From contig DATAWX010000013.1 in NCBI GenBank assembly GCA_036266995.1, positions 7,930-71,929 of the forward strand: a stretch of DNA of 64,000 bases, in the 5' to 3' direction. Made by a program: the position numbers and the translations under genes. Shown here one piece after another: positions 32,215-39,929 of this stretch. This stretch comes from GCA-003244245 sp036266995. GTDB taxonomy: Bacteria > Actinomycetota > Actinomycetes > Mycobacteriales > Pseudonocardiaceae. Every line of letters begins with the position of its first letter. Position 1 is the first letter of the stretch. The notes under the pieces were generated by a model, which was given only the letters and a program-made list of their open reading frames with translations, was not told where the DNA came from and did no database searches.

Positions 32215-32659
32215 ACTACTCCCCGCATTAATCGTCCTGGAATGTTCGAATGAATGTGCAACACGAACCTAAACTTGAGACTACGCGCACCTATATGAAT
32301 ATGTCAAATCGCCGATCTTAACATTTCAGATCATTTTCGGAAATTTCTGTCAGTCCTGTTCCTAAATCCCTGCCTGATACCTATCGGACTGATCCGTCGG
32401 TTTTGCGTGCTGACCAGCCAAGATGTGTGTAGGGCCTTGATCAGGTCGCGCTACCGTCACCCACCGGCACGACGCACGTGCCGGTGGGTGCCTGTGCTAG
32501 CGCTGACCCTACGAAGTTGTCCGGCTCAGCAACCGGGTAGCACCGGTGGCCAGTGCGGTCACCTCGGCCCGCACCGCAGCCAGCGAGTTCGCCGCCATCG
32601 GCCGGAAACGGGCCAGGTGTGGGACAAGTCCGGCCAGGGTCATCTCGGCGTTGACGAAA
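32215..32659. other. AT-rich intergenic stretch
   Basis: No gene is supported here. Bases 32270-32350 are far more AT-rich than the surrounding DNA and probably contain the promoter of the minus-strand phasin-like gene, and perhaps mark a recombination junction. Confidence 0.5.
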
Positions 32660-32770
32660 CACAAGTTCTCCTCGGCCACCATCGAGGACGACAAGATCAC
32701 CGAGTACGACGTGATCGCCGACCCCGCGCGCCTCCAGCAGCTCGACCTCGCCGTCCTTACATTGAACGAC
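32660..32770 (+). pseudogene. Remnant of a SnoaL-tailed sigma factor (ECF41/SigJ-like) C-terminus
   Basis: A short plus-strand stretch reads ATIEDDKITEYDVIADPARL followed by QQLDLAVL. This closely resembles the final strand-helix of the SnoaL-like domain of ECF41 sigma factors (typically ...ITGIDVVADPERLRRLDL). The sequence before it does not continue the fold, and no start or ribosome site is present. It is probably the tail of a deleted gene. The match is short. Confidence 0.4.
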
Positions 32771-32900
32771 CGTGACCGGTTCCGTCATCCTCGCCACCTA
32801 CCAGCAAAAACGCCCTCATAATTTCGGCTACAGTGGGGTGGGCTGCCGACAGCGGCGCACGCGACGAGCTCGGTTAGCTCGATGGAAGGTGGACCGTAAC

Positions 32901-33158
32901 GTGACCCAGGATGGTGCGGAGGTCCAAGGTGGCGTGGTTGCCGCGCAGGAGCTGACCGAGATGCGCGAGCGGATGGCTGTGATCAAGCAGGAGGTCGCCG
33001 TTGAAGTGGACCGCAAGTGGGTCTCGCCATGGCGAACCCCAGACGTGTTCGACCTCAAGGTGAAGACAAGACTGACGGCCAACGAAGAGTACCGGTCGTT
33101 GCAGGCACGGGTCCGGCGTGCCGAGGACAGCCTTGCCGCCGGCGCCACGGAGGCCTAG
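32901..33158 (+). CDS. Small charged helical protein, paralogue of the 28.7-kb gene
   Basis: The 85-residue protein has RERMAVIKQEVAVEVDRKW and FDLKVKTRLTANEEYRSLQ, clearly homologous along its length to the minus-strand gene at 28655-28894. GTG 32901 follows GGAAGGTGG, and both paralogues have AAC immediately before the GTG. No known domain is seen. The conservation of the pair supports that both are real genes. Confidence 0.62.
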   Translation: MTQDGAEVQGGVVAAQELTEMRERMAVIKQEVAVEVDRKWVSPWRTPDVFDLKVKTRLTANEEYRSLQARVRRAEDSLAAGATEA

Positions 33159-33287
33159 TGCGCGAGTTCAAATCGACGTGAGAGGCCAGCTGAGGTCGGC
33201 GTCACAGTGATGATTGCGCCAATGCCCTAGTGGGCACCCTCACCGCGCGGGACGATGGGAGAACCTGCGTCGTTGGGAGGGACACTG

Positions 33288-33731
33288 ATGAAGGTCGAGG
33301 AAATTCTCAAGTCCAAGGGCCAATGGGTAGAGACCATCGAGGTCGACGCGAGCATCGCCGAAGCGGTAGGCCGGCTGAACGGTCCACCCCAGATCGGTGC
33401 GCTGGTCGTTTGCGACGAGCATGAGCAGCGGCCGATCGTGGGGACGCTGACTGAGCGCGACATCATCCGTGGTCTCGGCAAGTACGGCCCCAAGCTCCTG
33501 ACTATGCAGGTCACCAACGTCATGTCGCGCAACGTTCCGGTGTGCTCTCCGGAGGACAGCATCACGCGGCTGATGCATCAGATGACGGCCTCCCGTTACC
33601 GTCACCTGCCCGTAGTGAATCATGGCGAGCTGGTCGGCATGGTCAGCATCGGTGACGTGGTCAAGGCGCGCATCGCGGACATGGAGTTGGAGACCGGGCT
33701 GCTCAGGGACCTCTACATCGCCCGGGGATGA
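33288..33731 (+). CDS. CBS-pair domain protein
   Basis: The 147-residue protein consists of two CBS repeats: about residues 1-66 (MKVEEILKSKGQWVETIEVD, ending VGTLTERDIIRGL) and 75-135 (VMSRNVPVCSPEDSITRLMH, ending VGMVSIGDVVKARI). CBS pairs bind adenosine nucleotides and sense energy or stress. ATG 33288 follows GGGAGG, which rules out the in-frame 33255 start. A free-standing CBS pair of this kind is common in actinobacteria and partners are unknown. Confidence 0.88.
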   Translation: MKVEEILKSKGQWVETIEVDASIAEAVGRLNGPPQIGALVVCDEHEQRPIVGTLTERDIIRGLGKYGPKLLTMQVTNVMSRNVPVCSPEDSITRLMHQMTASRYRHLPVVNHGELVGMVSIGDVVKARIADMELETGLLRDLYIARG

Positions 33732-33774
33732 CGTCACCGCGAGGCCGGAAGCGCGCCGAGAGAAAACCCGTTGA

Positions 33775-34395
33775 ATGAGGACTGTGAGCCTCCCGTTCCA
33801 GCCCTCGCTGTTCGGCTCCGGCGATCCAGCCGCTGACCGGTCGTTCACTACGATGCGCCGTTTCTGGCTCGACGGGCAATCGTGGGTCGATCTCGCGCCC
33901 GGATGGTTGGCCGGCCCGGACACCCTGTTCAGCCAGCTTGCCGAATCGGCACCCTGGGAGCAGCGGAAGCGCTGGATGTACGACCAACGAGTCGCCGAGC
34001 CCCGGCTGACCTGCGGCTGGGCCGTGGATGAGGCACCACCCCCGCTGTACGATCTGGCCGATCTGCTATCCCAGCGCTACCAGGTGCACTTCGACTCGAT
34101 CGGCGTCAACTACTACCGGCACGGACGGGACTCGGTGGCCTGGCACGGCGATCGGGTGCGCTTTGCCCTACAACGGCCCCGGGTGGCCATCGTCTCGCTG
34201 GGCACCCCCAGGCGCTTCGGGCTGCGACCGCGCGGTGGTGGGGCCGGACAATGGTTCACCCTGGAGGGCGGCGACCTGCTGATCATGGGCGGTCGCAGCC
34301 AGCACGAGTGGGAGCACGCCGTGCCCAAGGCCGCCCGCGGCGGCCCGCGGATCAGCGTCACCTACCGGCACACCGCACCCGACCCGGCCGACTAG
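33775..34395 (+). CDS. AlkB-like 2-oxoglutarate Fe(II) dioxygenase
   Basis: The 206-residue protein has the double-stranded beta-helix of AlkB: YQVHFDSIGVNYYRHGRDSV, the Fe motif AWHGDR (HxD), the distal His in HEWEHAVPK, and the 2-oxoglutarate Arg in PRISVTYRH. AlkB enzymes remove alkyl groups from DNA or RNA bases by oxidation. The length matches actinobacterial AlkB-like proteins. The start is ATG 33775, with GTG 33784 as an alternative. Confidence 0.9.
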   Translation: MRTVSLPFQPSLFGSGDPAADRSFTTMRRFWLDGQSWVDLAPGWLAGPDTLFSQLAESAPWEQRKRWMYDQRVAEPRLTCGWAVDEAPPPLYDLADLLSQRYQVHFDSIGVNYYRHGRDSVAWHGDRVRFALQRPRVAIVSLGTPRRFGLRPRGGGAGQWFTLEGGDLLIMGGRSQHEWEHAVPKAARGGPRISVTYRHTAPDPAD

Positions 34396-34449
34396 CTACG
34401 GGCTTTCCTGCCGGCAGCTCCGAGCCGGACCGTGCGAAGATCAGTTGTC

Positions 34450-34674
34450 CTATGCGGCGGGATCGCCGGCAGAATTGGCGCCGTGGTCGCCCCATCCCAC
34501 ACCGGTGCCGACGGGCAGCATGTTGGTCATGCGGAGAAGATCCATGGTGTCGCTGCCATCGCTGCTGGAGCCGCCATCGGTAGGCTGGCTGACGAACATC
34601 GACAACACGGTGCGGCCCGGCAGCAACTCCACGTGCTGATCATCCAGCTCCGCAAGGCTCAGTACGCTAGGCAT
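34450..34674 (-). CDS. Small peptide gene, possible modified-peptide precursor
   Basis: The 74-residue product begins LSLAELDDQHVELLPGRTVL, a pattern I associate with leader regions of small actinobacterial peptide precursors (...ELLPxRTVLS...). A Gly/Ser/Asp-rich C-terminal part follows, with GVGWGDHGANSAGDPAA at its end. ATG 34674 has a perfect AGGAGG (CTAGGAGGATTCG), so translation is very likely. No modifying enzyme or transporter is adjacent, and the peptide has no Cys. Function is unknown. Confidence 0.6.
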   Translation of the reverse strand: MPSVLSLAELDDQHVELLPGRTVLSMFVSQPTDGGSSSDGSDTMDLLRMTNMLPVGTGVGWGDHGANSAGDPAA

Positions 34675-35001
34675 CGAATCCTCCTAGGACAGGCGCGCCC
34701 AGCTGGCCCTGGGCGCAAGAAACGCCTCGTCGGCGGCAGTGCCGATTCGGTGTCACCTACCGTGCCCAGCGCTCATGCTCGGTGGCAATCAGTAGCCGTA
34801 CCGAACTCGTCGAGGGGCGGTACGTAGCCCTCGATGCGGGTCTGTGGTCGACGTCGACGGCGGCGGGCCATCCCTTGGGTGCGCCGTGGCGGCGTGTGCG
34901 TAAGGTGTCGATCCGTAACCGTGGAGACGACGGTGGGTAACGACGGCGGGGCAGCTACGCATGGTGCCTCCCGTAGGCACACGTTCGCGAGAGGTGACGG
35001 C
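34675..35001. other. Intergenic stretch between the peptide gene and the Hsp70 fragment
   Basis: About 330 bases hold no supportable gene. A minus-strand frame at 34773-34871 would start MARRRRRRPQTRIEGY but has no usable ribosome site. The region should hold divergent promoters for the peptide gene and the Hsp70 fragment. Confidence 0.5.
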
Positions 35002-35775
35002 ATGGCGCTTAACCAGCAGCGTTTGTCCCAGCGCCGCGAAGCCGTCGGGTTGACTCGAAAGTCGCTCGCTCAACGCCACCGTGATCAAACGGAGGTGTGG
35101 CTGGGTCGCGCCGAGTTCGAGGAGCTGATCCGCCCGCCGCTGGCCCGGACCGTCGAGGCGTCGCGATCCGATATCAAGACCACCGCCGCACCAGTCCCGA
35201 CAACGGTCGAATCGCGCGGACTCGCCGGCTCAGACGTCCGCGCTCCGACCCTGACCCAGGCACCGACCCTGACCCAGGTCCCACAACGACCATCCAGGAC
35301 CACCGTCGCGCCGGGATCCGCGGACGTCCGGGAGCGTGCGCCGCGGCGGTTCACGCGGTTCGCGGCAGCGGGCGTTCTCGCTCTCGTCGGGGGTGCGGCG
35401 TCCGTGCCGCTGCTCACGTCTCACAGTGGATCCAGCGCTACGACCACCGTCGAGAACCCGGCACCCGTGGCTGCCATCCCGGCACTGAAAGTTGGCAACG
35501 GCCCCCACGGGGAAGACCCCACCGGAGCACCCGTCGCCGCACCGGACAAATCAGCCGACAGCCCAGCCCCGGCAGCAGCCGCCGCAGTGCGCACACCGCA
35601 ATCCGTCCGGAGCACCAGCCGGTCCAGACCTGCTGGCTCCCTGAGGGCTCAGCCGGCACCGCGCGCCCCCGAAATCCCGCCCGAGGTCTACGCGGCGTGG
35701 TCGCGAATGGCTGCGCTCGGCGCGGGTGATCAGGACAGAAGCCGCCTTCGTCCGGCAGCTTCGCCCCACTCGTAA
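35002..35775 (+). CDS. Hsp70-like protein lacking its ATPase domain, with membrane and Pro-rich tail
   Basis: The 257-residue protein begins where the middle of an actinobacterial Hsp70-like protein would be: QQRLSQRREAVGLTRKSLAQ and the characteristic GRAEFEELIRPPLARTVEA. Then come a linker with a doubled APTLTQ unit, a membrane helix (RFAAAGVLALVGGAASVPLL, about residues 122-141) and an Ala/Pro-rich tail. The nucleotide-binding half is missing. GAGAGGTGA before ATG 35002 suggests it is still translated. It may be a decayed gene or a reduced anchor protein. Confidence 0.6.
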   Translation: MALNQQRLSQRREAVGLTRKSLAQRHRDQTEVWLGRAEFEELIRPPLARTVEASRSDIKTTAAPVPTTVESRGLAGSDVRAPTLTQAPTLTQVPQRPSRTTVAPGSADVRERAPRRFTRFAAAGVLALVGGAASVPLLTSHSGSSATTTVENPAPVAAIPALKVGNGPHGEDPTGAPVAAPDKSADSPAPAAAAAVRTPQSVRSTSRSRPAGSLRAQPAPRAPEIPPEVYAAWSRMAALGAGDQDRSRLRPAASPHS

Positions 35776-35832
35776 CGTCACGAGCGGCGGCGCGCGGCAC
35801 CTCCACTCGGCGGGACCCGCGAGAAATCGGTA

Positions 35833-37215
35833 TTAGGGAAAGGAAGGGCAACCGGTCCCGGGCGATTCGTCGACGCAGTTACCTACCCTGTTGCCGACGA
35901 CCGGGGATTGGTTCAGGACCAGCACTCCTTCATTCTGGATGCCTCCACCCGCTGGTGCGGTGTTGGCTACGACCGGGGTGCGAGTCAGGGTTGCCTGAGC
36001 TGTGGCGCCGACGGCATCGAGAGGGTCGGTGCCCTCGTTGTACAGGCCGCCACCCTCGGAGTCAGCGTGGTTGCCTTGGACGAGACTGTCTTGCAAGGTG
36101 AGCGGTTTCGGCGCGGCACCATGCCACAGGCCTCCCCCGTCCTGTGCCGCCCGGTTCCCGGTGATCAGCGTACGACTGATGGTCGCGGCACTGTTGAAAT
36201 TATCCCAGAAGCCCCCGCCGTCCTGCTGGGCAACGTTATTGGCGATAACACCACCGTCGATCGTTACGGTGCTTTTCGACCATATCCCGCCACCTGCGAT
36301 TGCCGTGTTCCCCGATACCACAGTGCGAGACAATACTATCGTTCCCTCGGCGCCGATACCGCCCCCGCTCGCCCCGAAAAGACCACCCGGTCCCCCGGTG
36401 TCTGCCGTGTTTCCCGTTACGGCACTGTTCGTCACGGTCAGCGTGTTGGTGCCACCCGACACGAAGATGCCGCCCCCACCGCGGACAGAAGTATTGTTGC
36501 TGACATTGTCGTGGTCAAAGGTCGCATTGGTATTGTTGGCCAGGTAAACACCGCCGCCACGGTTGCCGGAGTTGCCGCTGATAGTGGTCCCGACGAAGGA
36601 GTTTGTCCCCAGGAAGACCGAGACTCCACCGGACTCCGGCCCATTCGTCGTGTTGTCGCGGATCACCGAGCCGGAGACGGCAAGATTACCGCCAACGTTA
36701 AAAAGTCCTCCGCCGTCGCCACCCTGATTGTGGTCGATAAGCACGTTCGCCAACGTGAGATGACCGGTGTCGCCGCGGGGAAATGGACCGTTGGCGTCGC
36801 CGATCGTGAGGCCGCCACCGCACACGCAGGTAGTGGCGCCGCCGGTGATCCGGAGACCGTTGATCGCGACCTGCACCGGCGGCGCAGTAGGCACTGTGAT
36901 CACCGAGTGGGTCGCCGATACGGGGGATGCGGAGGTGATAATCGTGCCGTTGCTACCAACACCCCTGACTGTCACGCTCTTGCTGATCGTCAACGGGCCC
37001 TCCGCAAAGGTGGCCGCGCACAGCTCAAGGGTGGTGCCGTCGGTGACCGTGGGCGAGGCTAGTGCCCCGGTGATGGTCGTGAAGTCGGCGCTTCCGGTCG
37101 GGCAGACCCTCACCGTTGAGCCGGCGGGGTTCGGGGCGGCCATGGCCGAGCCAGCACTGAGCGCGAGAGCAGCCAGGCAGGCGCCAACGGCCAGAAGGAG
37201 GTTCCTCTTTCGCAT
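35833..37215 (-). CDS. Secreted right-handed beta-helix repeat protein
   Basis: The 460-residue protein has a signal peptide (LLLAVGACLAALALSAGSAM, cleavage near AMA-AP). It is built of about a dozen coils with the pattern N-T-(A)-GGGI/GGGV-(S)-(V)-TI, as in SGNSGNRGGGVYLANNTNAT and GNTAIAGGGIWSKSTVTIDG. This is the layout of Pmp-like/pectate-lyase-type surface beta-helices. The start ATG 37215 follows AAAGGA, which corrects the longer frame from 37362. No anchor or sorting motif is seen. Catalytic residues are not evident, so adhesion is as likely as polysaccharide cleavage. Confidence 0.8.
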   Translation of the reverse strand: MRKRNLLLAVGACLAALALSAGSAMAAPNPAGSTVRVCPTGSADFTTITGALASPTVTDGTTLELCAATFAEGPLTISKSVTVRGVGSNGTIITSASPVSATHSVITVPTAPPVQVAINGLRITGGATTCVCGGGLTIGDANGPFPRGDTGHLTLANVLIDHNQGGDGGGLFNVGGNLAVSGSVIRDNTTNGPESGGVSVFLGTNSFVGTTISGNSGNRGGGVYLANNTNATFDHDNVSNNTSVRGGGGIFVSGGTNTLTVTNSAVTGNTADTGGPGGLFGASGGGIGAEGTIVLSRTVVSGNTAIAGGGIWSKSTVTIDGGVIANNVAQQDGGGFWDNFNSAATISRTLITGNRAAQDGGGLWHGAAPKPLTLQDSLVQGNHADSEGGGLYNEGTDPLDAVGATAQATLTRTPVVANTAPAGGGIQNEGVLVLNQSPVVGNRVGNCVDESPGTGCPSFP

Positions 37216-38098
37216 ACATGGTCCTTTGCAGCGCAGGGATGCCCGGACCTGTTGTTCGGGCACACGCGTCAGTGACAGGCGAACCAGTGGCATGCCAACC
37301 ACGCCGTCATTGACGTCTTGCACACAGAGAGTTGAGCCGAGCTGGTCGCCCGGAGCAGACACTCCAGCTCACAGTCCGGTGGACATCACTCCCTCCGTAC
37401 GCGACGTTCGCCGCAGTGTCGACCAGGTGCATGTTCGGTGTGGAGATCTCCAGTACCCCGCAAATGGGGAACTGCGACACCTGCACTCCCGCACATACGG
37501 GACCTCAGTGTGGGGACGGTGCACTCCGGACGTGAACAGGAGACGTCGAGCAGTCGACCAAGGGATTGCGTTACGGCTCACAAGGGATAGCGAAGTTGCC
37601 CTTCAGTGGCCATATCGCCTAGCTGCTCCGGTGCAGATCAACACGTCGTCGAAGTTGGCGACGCGGGTGAGTCGGTGTGCAACGCTTACCTCTATGCGCC
37701 CCACGCTGTTCGAGTTCGCCGGAGGCGAACCGGTTCCGACGGGCTTGGCGATGCCGCGCTGGTCCTGGGACGGCTTGCAGGCCAACGACCTGCCATGATC
37801 GTCGAAACTGGGTGATGGCAGGTCGATTCTGCACGGTGACCGCTCACTTCTGGCGATCGAGCTGAACACGGGCCAGTCGCGGACCGTGACCGTGGGCGTT
37901 CTTCCGTAGTCATGTGTTAGAGAACCGTTAGTGGCCGGGCCGGCGGCGTTAGAAGGCCGTTAAGAATGTCGCCGGGAGGGTCCGGGGCGTCTTTACTCGT
38001 CCTTGAGTGCTGGTTCACGCCCACCGTGCCGGACGCCGAACCGTCGTTGCCCTTTGGGTCGATGACGGGCGGACTGACACGTCGAGATTGGAATCGGG
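37216..38098. other. Long intergenic stretch before the kdp operon
   Basis: About 880 bases contain only short frames without ribosome sites or families. Near 37690-37720 the peptide RPTLFEFAGGEP appears briefly and could be debris of a gene. Repeats of GTTA spaced through 37925-37965 lie in what should be the kdp leader. I do not find the conserved blocks of a c-di-AMP riboswitch. Confidence 0.5.
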
Positions 38099-38182
38099 AT
38101 GGCTGACGTAATCTTCGTTCTTCTCGTGATCGTGTTGTTCGCGGTGCTGGGGTTGGTTGCCCGGGGGGTGGAGCTGCTATGA
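38099..38182 (+). CDS. 27-residue membrane microprotein upstream of kdpF
   Basis: ATG 38099 opens a 27-codon frame, MADVIFVLLVIVLFAVLGLV then ARGVELL. This is a single membrane helix with a basic residue near the cytosolic end. Its stop TGA overlaps the kdpF ATG (ATGA at 38179-38182), so it would be translated in the same operon. I believe similar small peptides precede kdpF in other actinobacteria. It resembles KdpF in size but not in sequence, and could be another small subunit of the pump. Confidence 0.6.
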   Translation: MADVIFVLLVIVLFAVLGLVARGVELL

Positions 38183-38268
38183 GCGTGGACAACATTGTGG
38201 GTTTGGTGGTGTCGGTGTTGTTGGTGGCCTACCTGGTGGTGGCCCTGGTGCGACCGGAGCGGTTTTGA
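38179..38268 (+). CDS. kdpF: Potassium-transporting ATPase small subunit F
   Basis: The 29-residue peptide MSVDNIVGLVVSVLLVAYLV then VALVRPERF matches KdpF, a single-helix lipid-like stabiliser of KdpFABC, including the conserved ending RPERF. It starts on the overlap with the upstream microprotein, and its last base is the first base of the kdpA ATG. It acts in the cytoplasmic membrane. Confidence 0.9.
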   Translation: MSVDNIVGLVVSVLLVAYLVVALVRPERF

Positions 38269-39929
38269 TGAGCGGGGCTGCGGCGGGGTGGTTGCAGGCG
38301 GGCCTGTTGGTGGTGGCCTTGGCGGTGACCTACCGGCCGTTGGGCGATTATATGGCGCACGTTTTCACCTCACCGAAGCATTGGCGTATTGAGCGGTTTT
38401 TGTATCGGGTGATGGGGGTTGACGGCGACGCCGACCAGAGGTGGTCGACGTATCTGCGTAGCATGTTGGCATTCTCCGCGGTGTCGGTGTTGTTCTTGTA
38501 CGGGTTCCAGCGGCTGCAGAATCACTTGCTGCTGTCGTTGGGTTTCCCACCGGTGAACTCCGACCAGGCGTTCAACACCGCTGCCTCGTTCGTGACGAAC
38601 ACGAACTGGCAGTCGTACTCGGGTGAGTCCACGATGGGTCACCTGGTGCAGATGGCCGGGTTGGCGGTCCAGAACTTCGGCTCAGCCGCGGTGGGCATCG
38701 CTATCGTGATCGCGCTGATCCGTGGTTTCAGCCGCTCGCAGACCGACCGGGTGGGCAACTTCTGGGTGGACGTGACCCGGTGCAACCTACGGCTGCTGCT
38801 GCCGATCGCTGCGGTGTTCGCGGTGGTTCTGGTGGCTGGCGGGGCGGTACAGAACTTCGCCGGTCCGCATGACCTCACCACCCTGGCCGGTGCGCACCAG
38901 GCGATCCCCGGTGGTCCGGTGGCCTCACAGGAAGCCATCAAAGAGCTGGGCACCAATGGGGGCGGATTCTACAACGCGAACTCCGCGCACCCGTTTGAGA
39001 ACCCCAACCCATTAACGAACATGGTGGAGATCTACCTCCTGCTGGCGATCTCGTTCTCACTGCCGCGCACCTTCGGCAAGATGGTGGGCGACAACCGCCA
39101 GGGATACGCGGTGGTGGGCGTGATGGCGGCCATCTGGGCCATGTCAATCGCGGGACTGAGCTGCGTCGAATCCGGCGCGCACAGCCCGGCGGCGATGGCC
39201 GCGGGCGCCGCGCTGGAGGGCAAGGAGGTCCGTTTCGGATCGCCGGCGTCGGCGCTGTTCGCCTCGTCGACAACGCTGACCTCCACCGGCGCGGTGAACA
39301 CCGCGCACGATTCCCTGACTCCTTTCGGTGGCGGCGTCACGCTGTTCAACATGATGCTGGGCGAGATAGCGCCGGGTGGGACGGGCTCGGGTTTATACGG
39401 CATTCTGATCCTGGCAGTGGTGTCGGTGTTCGTTGCCGGTCTGATGGTCGGGCGCACGCCGGAGTACCTGCGCAAAAAGATCCAGGCCCGGGAGATCAAG
39501 CTCGCGTCGCTGTACATCCTGACCACTCCGACCCTCGCCCTGGTCGGAACGGCAGTGGCGATCGCGCTGGCCGGGGAGCGGGCGTCGATCGCCAACCCTG
39601 GCCCGCACGGCCTGTCTGAAGTGCTCTACGCGTTCACCTCAACAAGCAACAACAACGGTTCCGCCTTCGCCGGCCTGTCGGTGAACACCGTTTGGTACAA
39701 CTCGGTGCTCGGCGTGGTGATGCTGCTCAGCCGGTTCGTTCCGATGATCTTCGTGTTGGCGTTGGCGGGATCGCTGGCGCGGCAGAAACAGGTGCCGGCC
39801 TCCGCGGGCACATTACCCACCCACCGCCCGCTGTTCGCCGCATTGCTGCTGGGCGTGATCTTCATCGTGGTGGGTCTCACGTACTTCCCAGCCCAGGCGC
39901 TGGGCCCGATCGCGGAGGGGTTGCGCTGA
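38268..39929 (+). CDS. kdpA: Potassium-transporting ATPase subunit A
   Basis: The 553-residue channel-like subunit selects and conducts K+. It has about ten membrane segments and the four degenerate selectivity-filter loops, such as TNGGGFYNANSAHPFENP and TSTSNNNGSAFAGL. The ending LTYFPAQALGPIAEGL is typical. ATG 38268 overlaps kdpF by one base. The stop overlaps the kdpB ATG (TGATG), showing tight coupling of the complex. Confidence 0.96.
   Translation: MSGAAAGWLQAGLLVVALAVTYRPLGDYMAHVFTSPKHWRIERFLYRVMGVDGDADQRWSTYLRSMLAFSAVSVLFLYGFQRLQNHLLLSLGFPPVNSDQAFNTAASFVTNTNWQSYSGESTMGHLVQMAGLAVQNFGSAAVGIAIVIALIRGFSRSQTDRVGNFWVDVTRCNLRLLLPIAAVFAVVLVAGGAVQNFAGPHDLTTLAGAHQAIPGGPVASQEAIKELGTNGGGFYNANSAHPFENPNPLTNMVEIYLLLAISFSLPRTFGKMVGDNRQGYAVVGVMAAIWAMSIAGLSCVESGAHSPAAMAAGAALEGKEVRFGSPASALFASSTTLTSTGAVNTAHDSLTPFGGGVTLFNMMLGEIAPGGTGSGLYGILILAVVSVFVAGLMVGRTPEYLRKKIQAREIKLASLYILTTPTLALVGTAVAIALAGERASIANPGPHGLSEVLYAFTSTSNNNGSAFAGLSVNTVWYNSVLGVVMLLSRFVPMIFVLALAGSLARQKQVPASAGTLPTHRPLFAALLLGVIFIVVGLTYFPAQALGPIAEGLR

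Noticed and set aside
33163..33178. GTTCAAATC match to the tRNA-Ser T arm as a possible attachment site
   Set aside because: Only nine bases are identical, which is expected by chance in 64 kb, and no integrase gene is present.
33240..33923. 227-codon frame antisense to the CBS gene
   Set aside because: It is a shadow of the CBS and AlkB genes and does not resemble any protein family.
34773..34871. Arg-rich 32-codon minus-strand frame
   Set aside because: The only purine-rich stretch touches the ATG directly, so no usable ribosome site exists.
37690..37725. RPTLFEFAGGEP resembling the start of a truncated haemoglobin
   Set aside because: Only about ten residues fit, with no heme-binding part downstream; it is too short to call.
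37860..38098. c-di-AMP (ydaO) riboswitch before kdp
   Set aside because: Expected because such switches precede K+ uptake genes in actinobacteria, but I could not find its conserved blocks in this leader. A covariance-model scan would decide.
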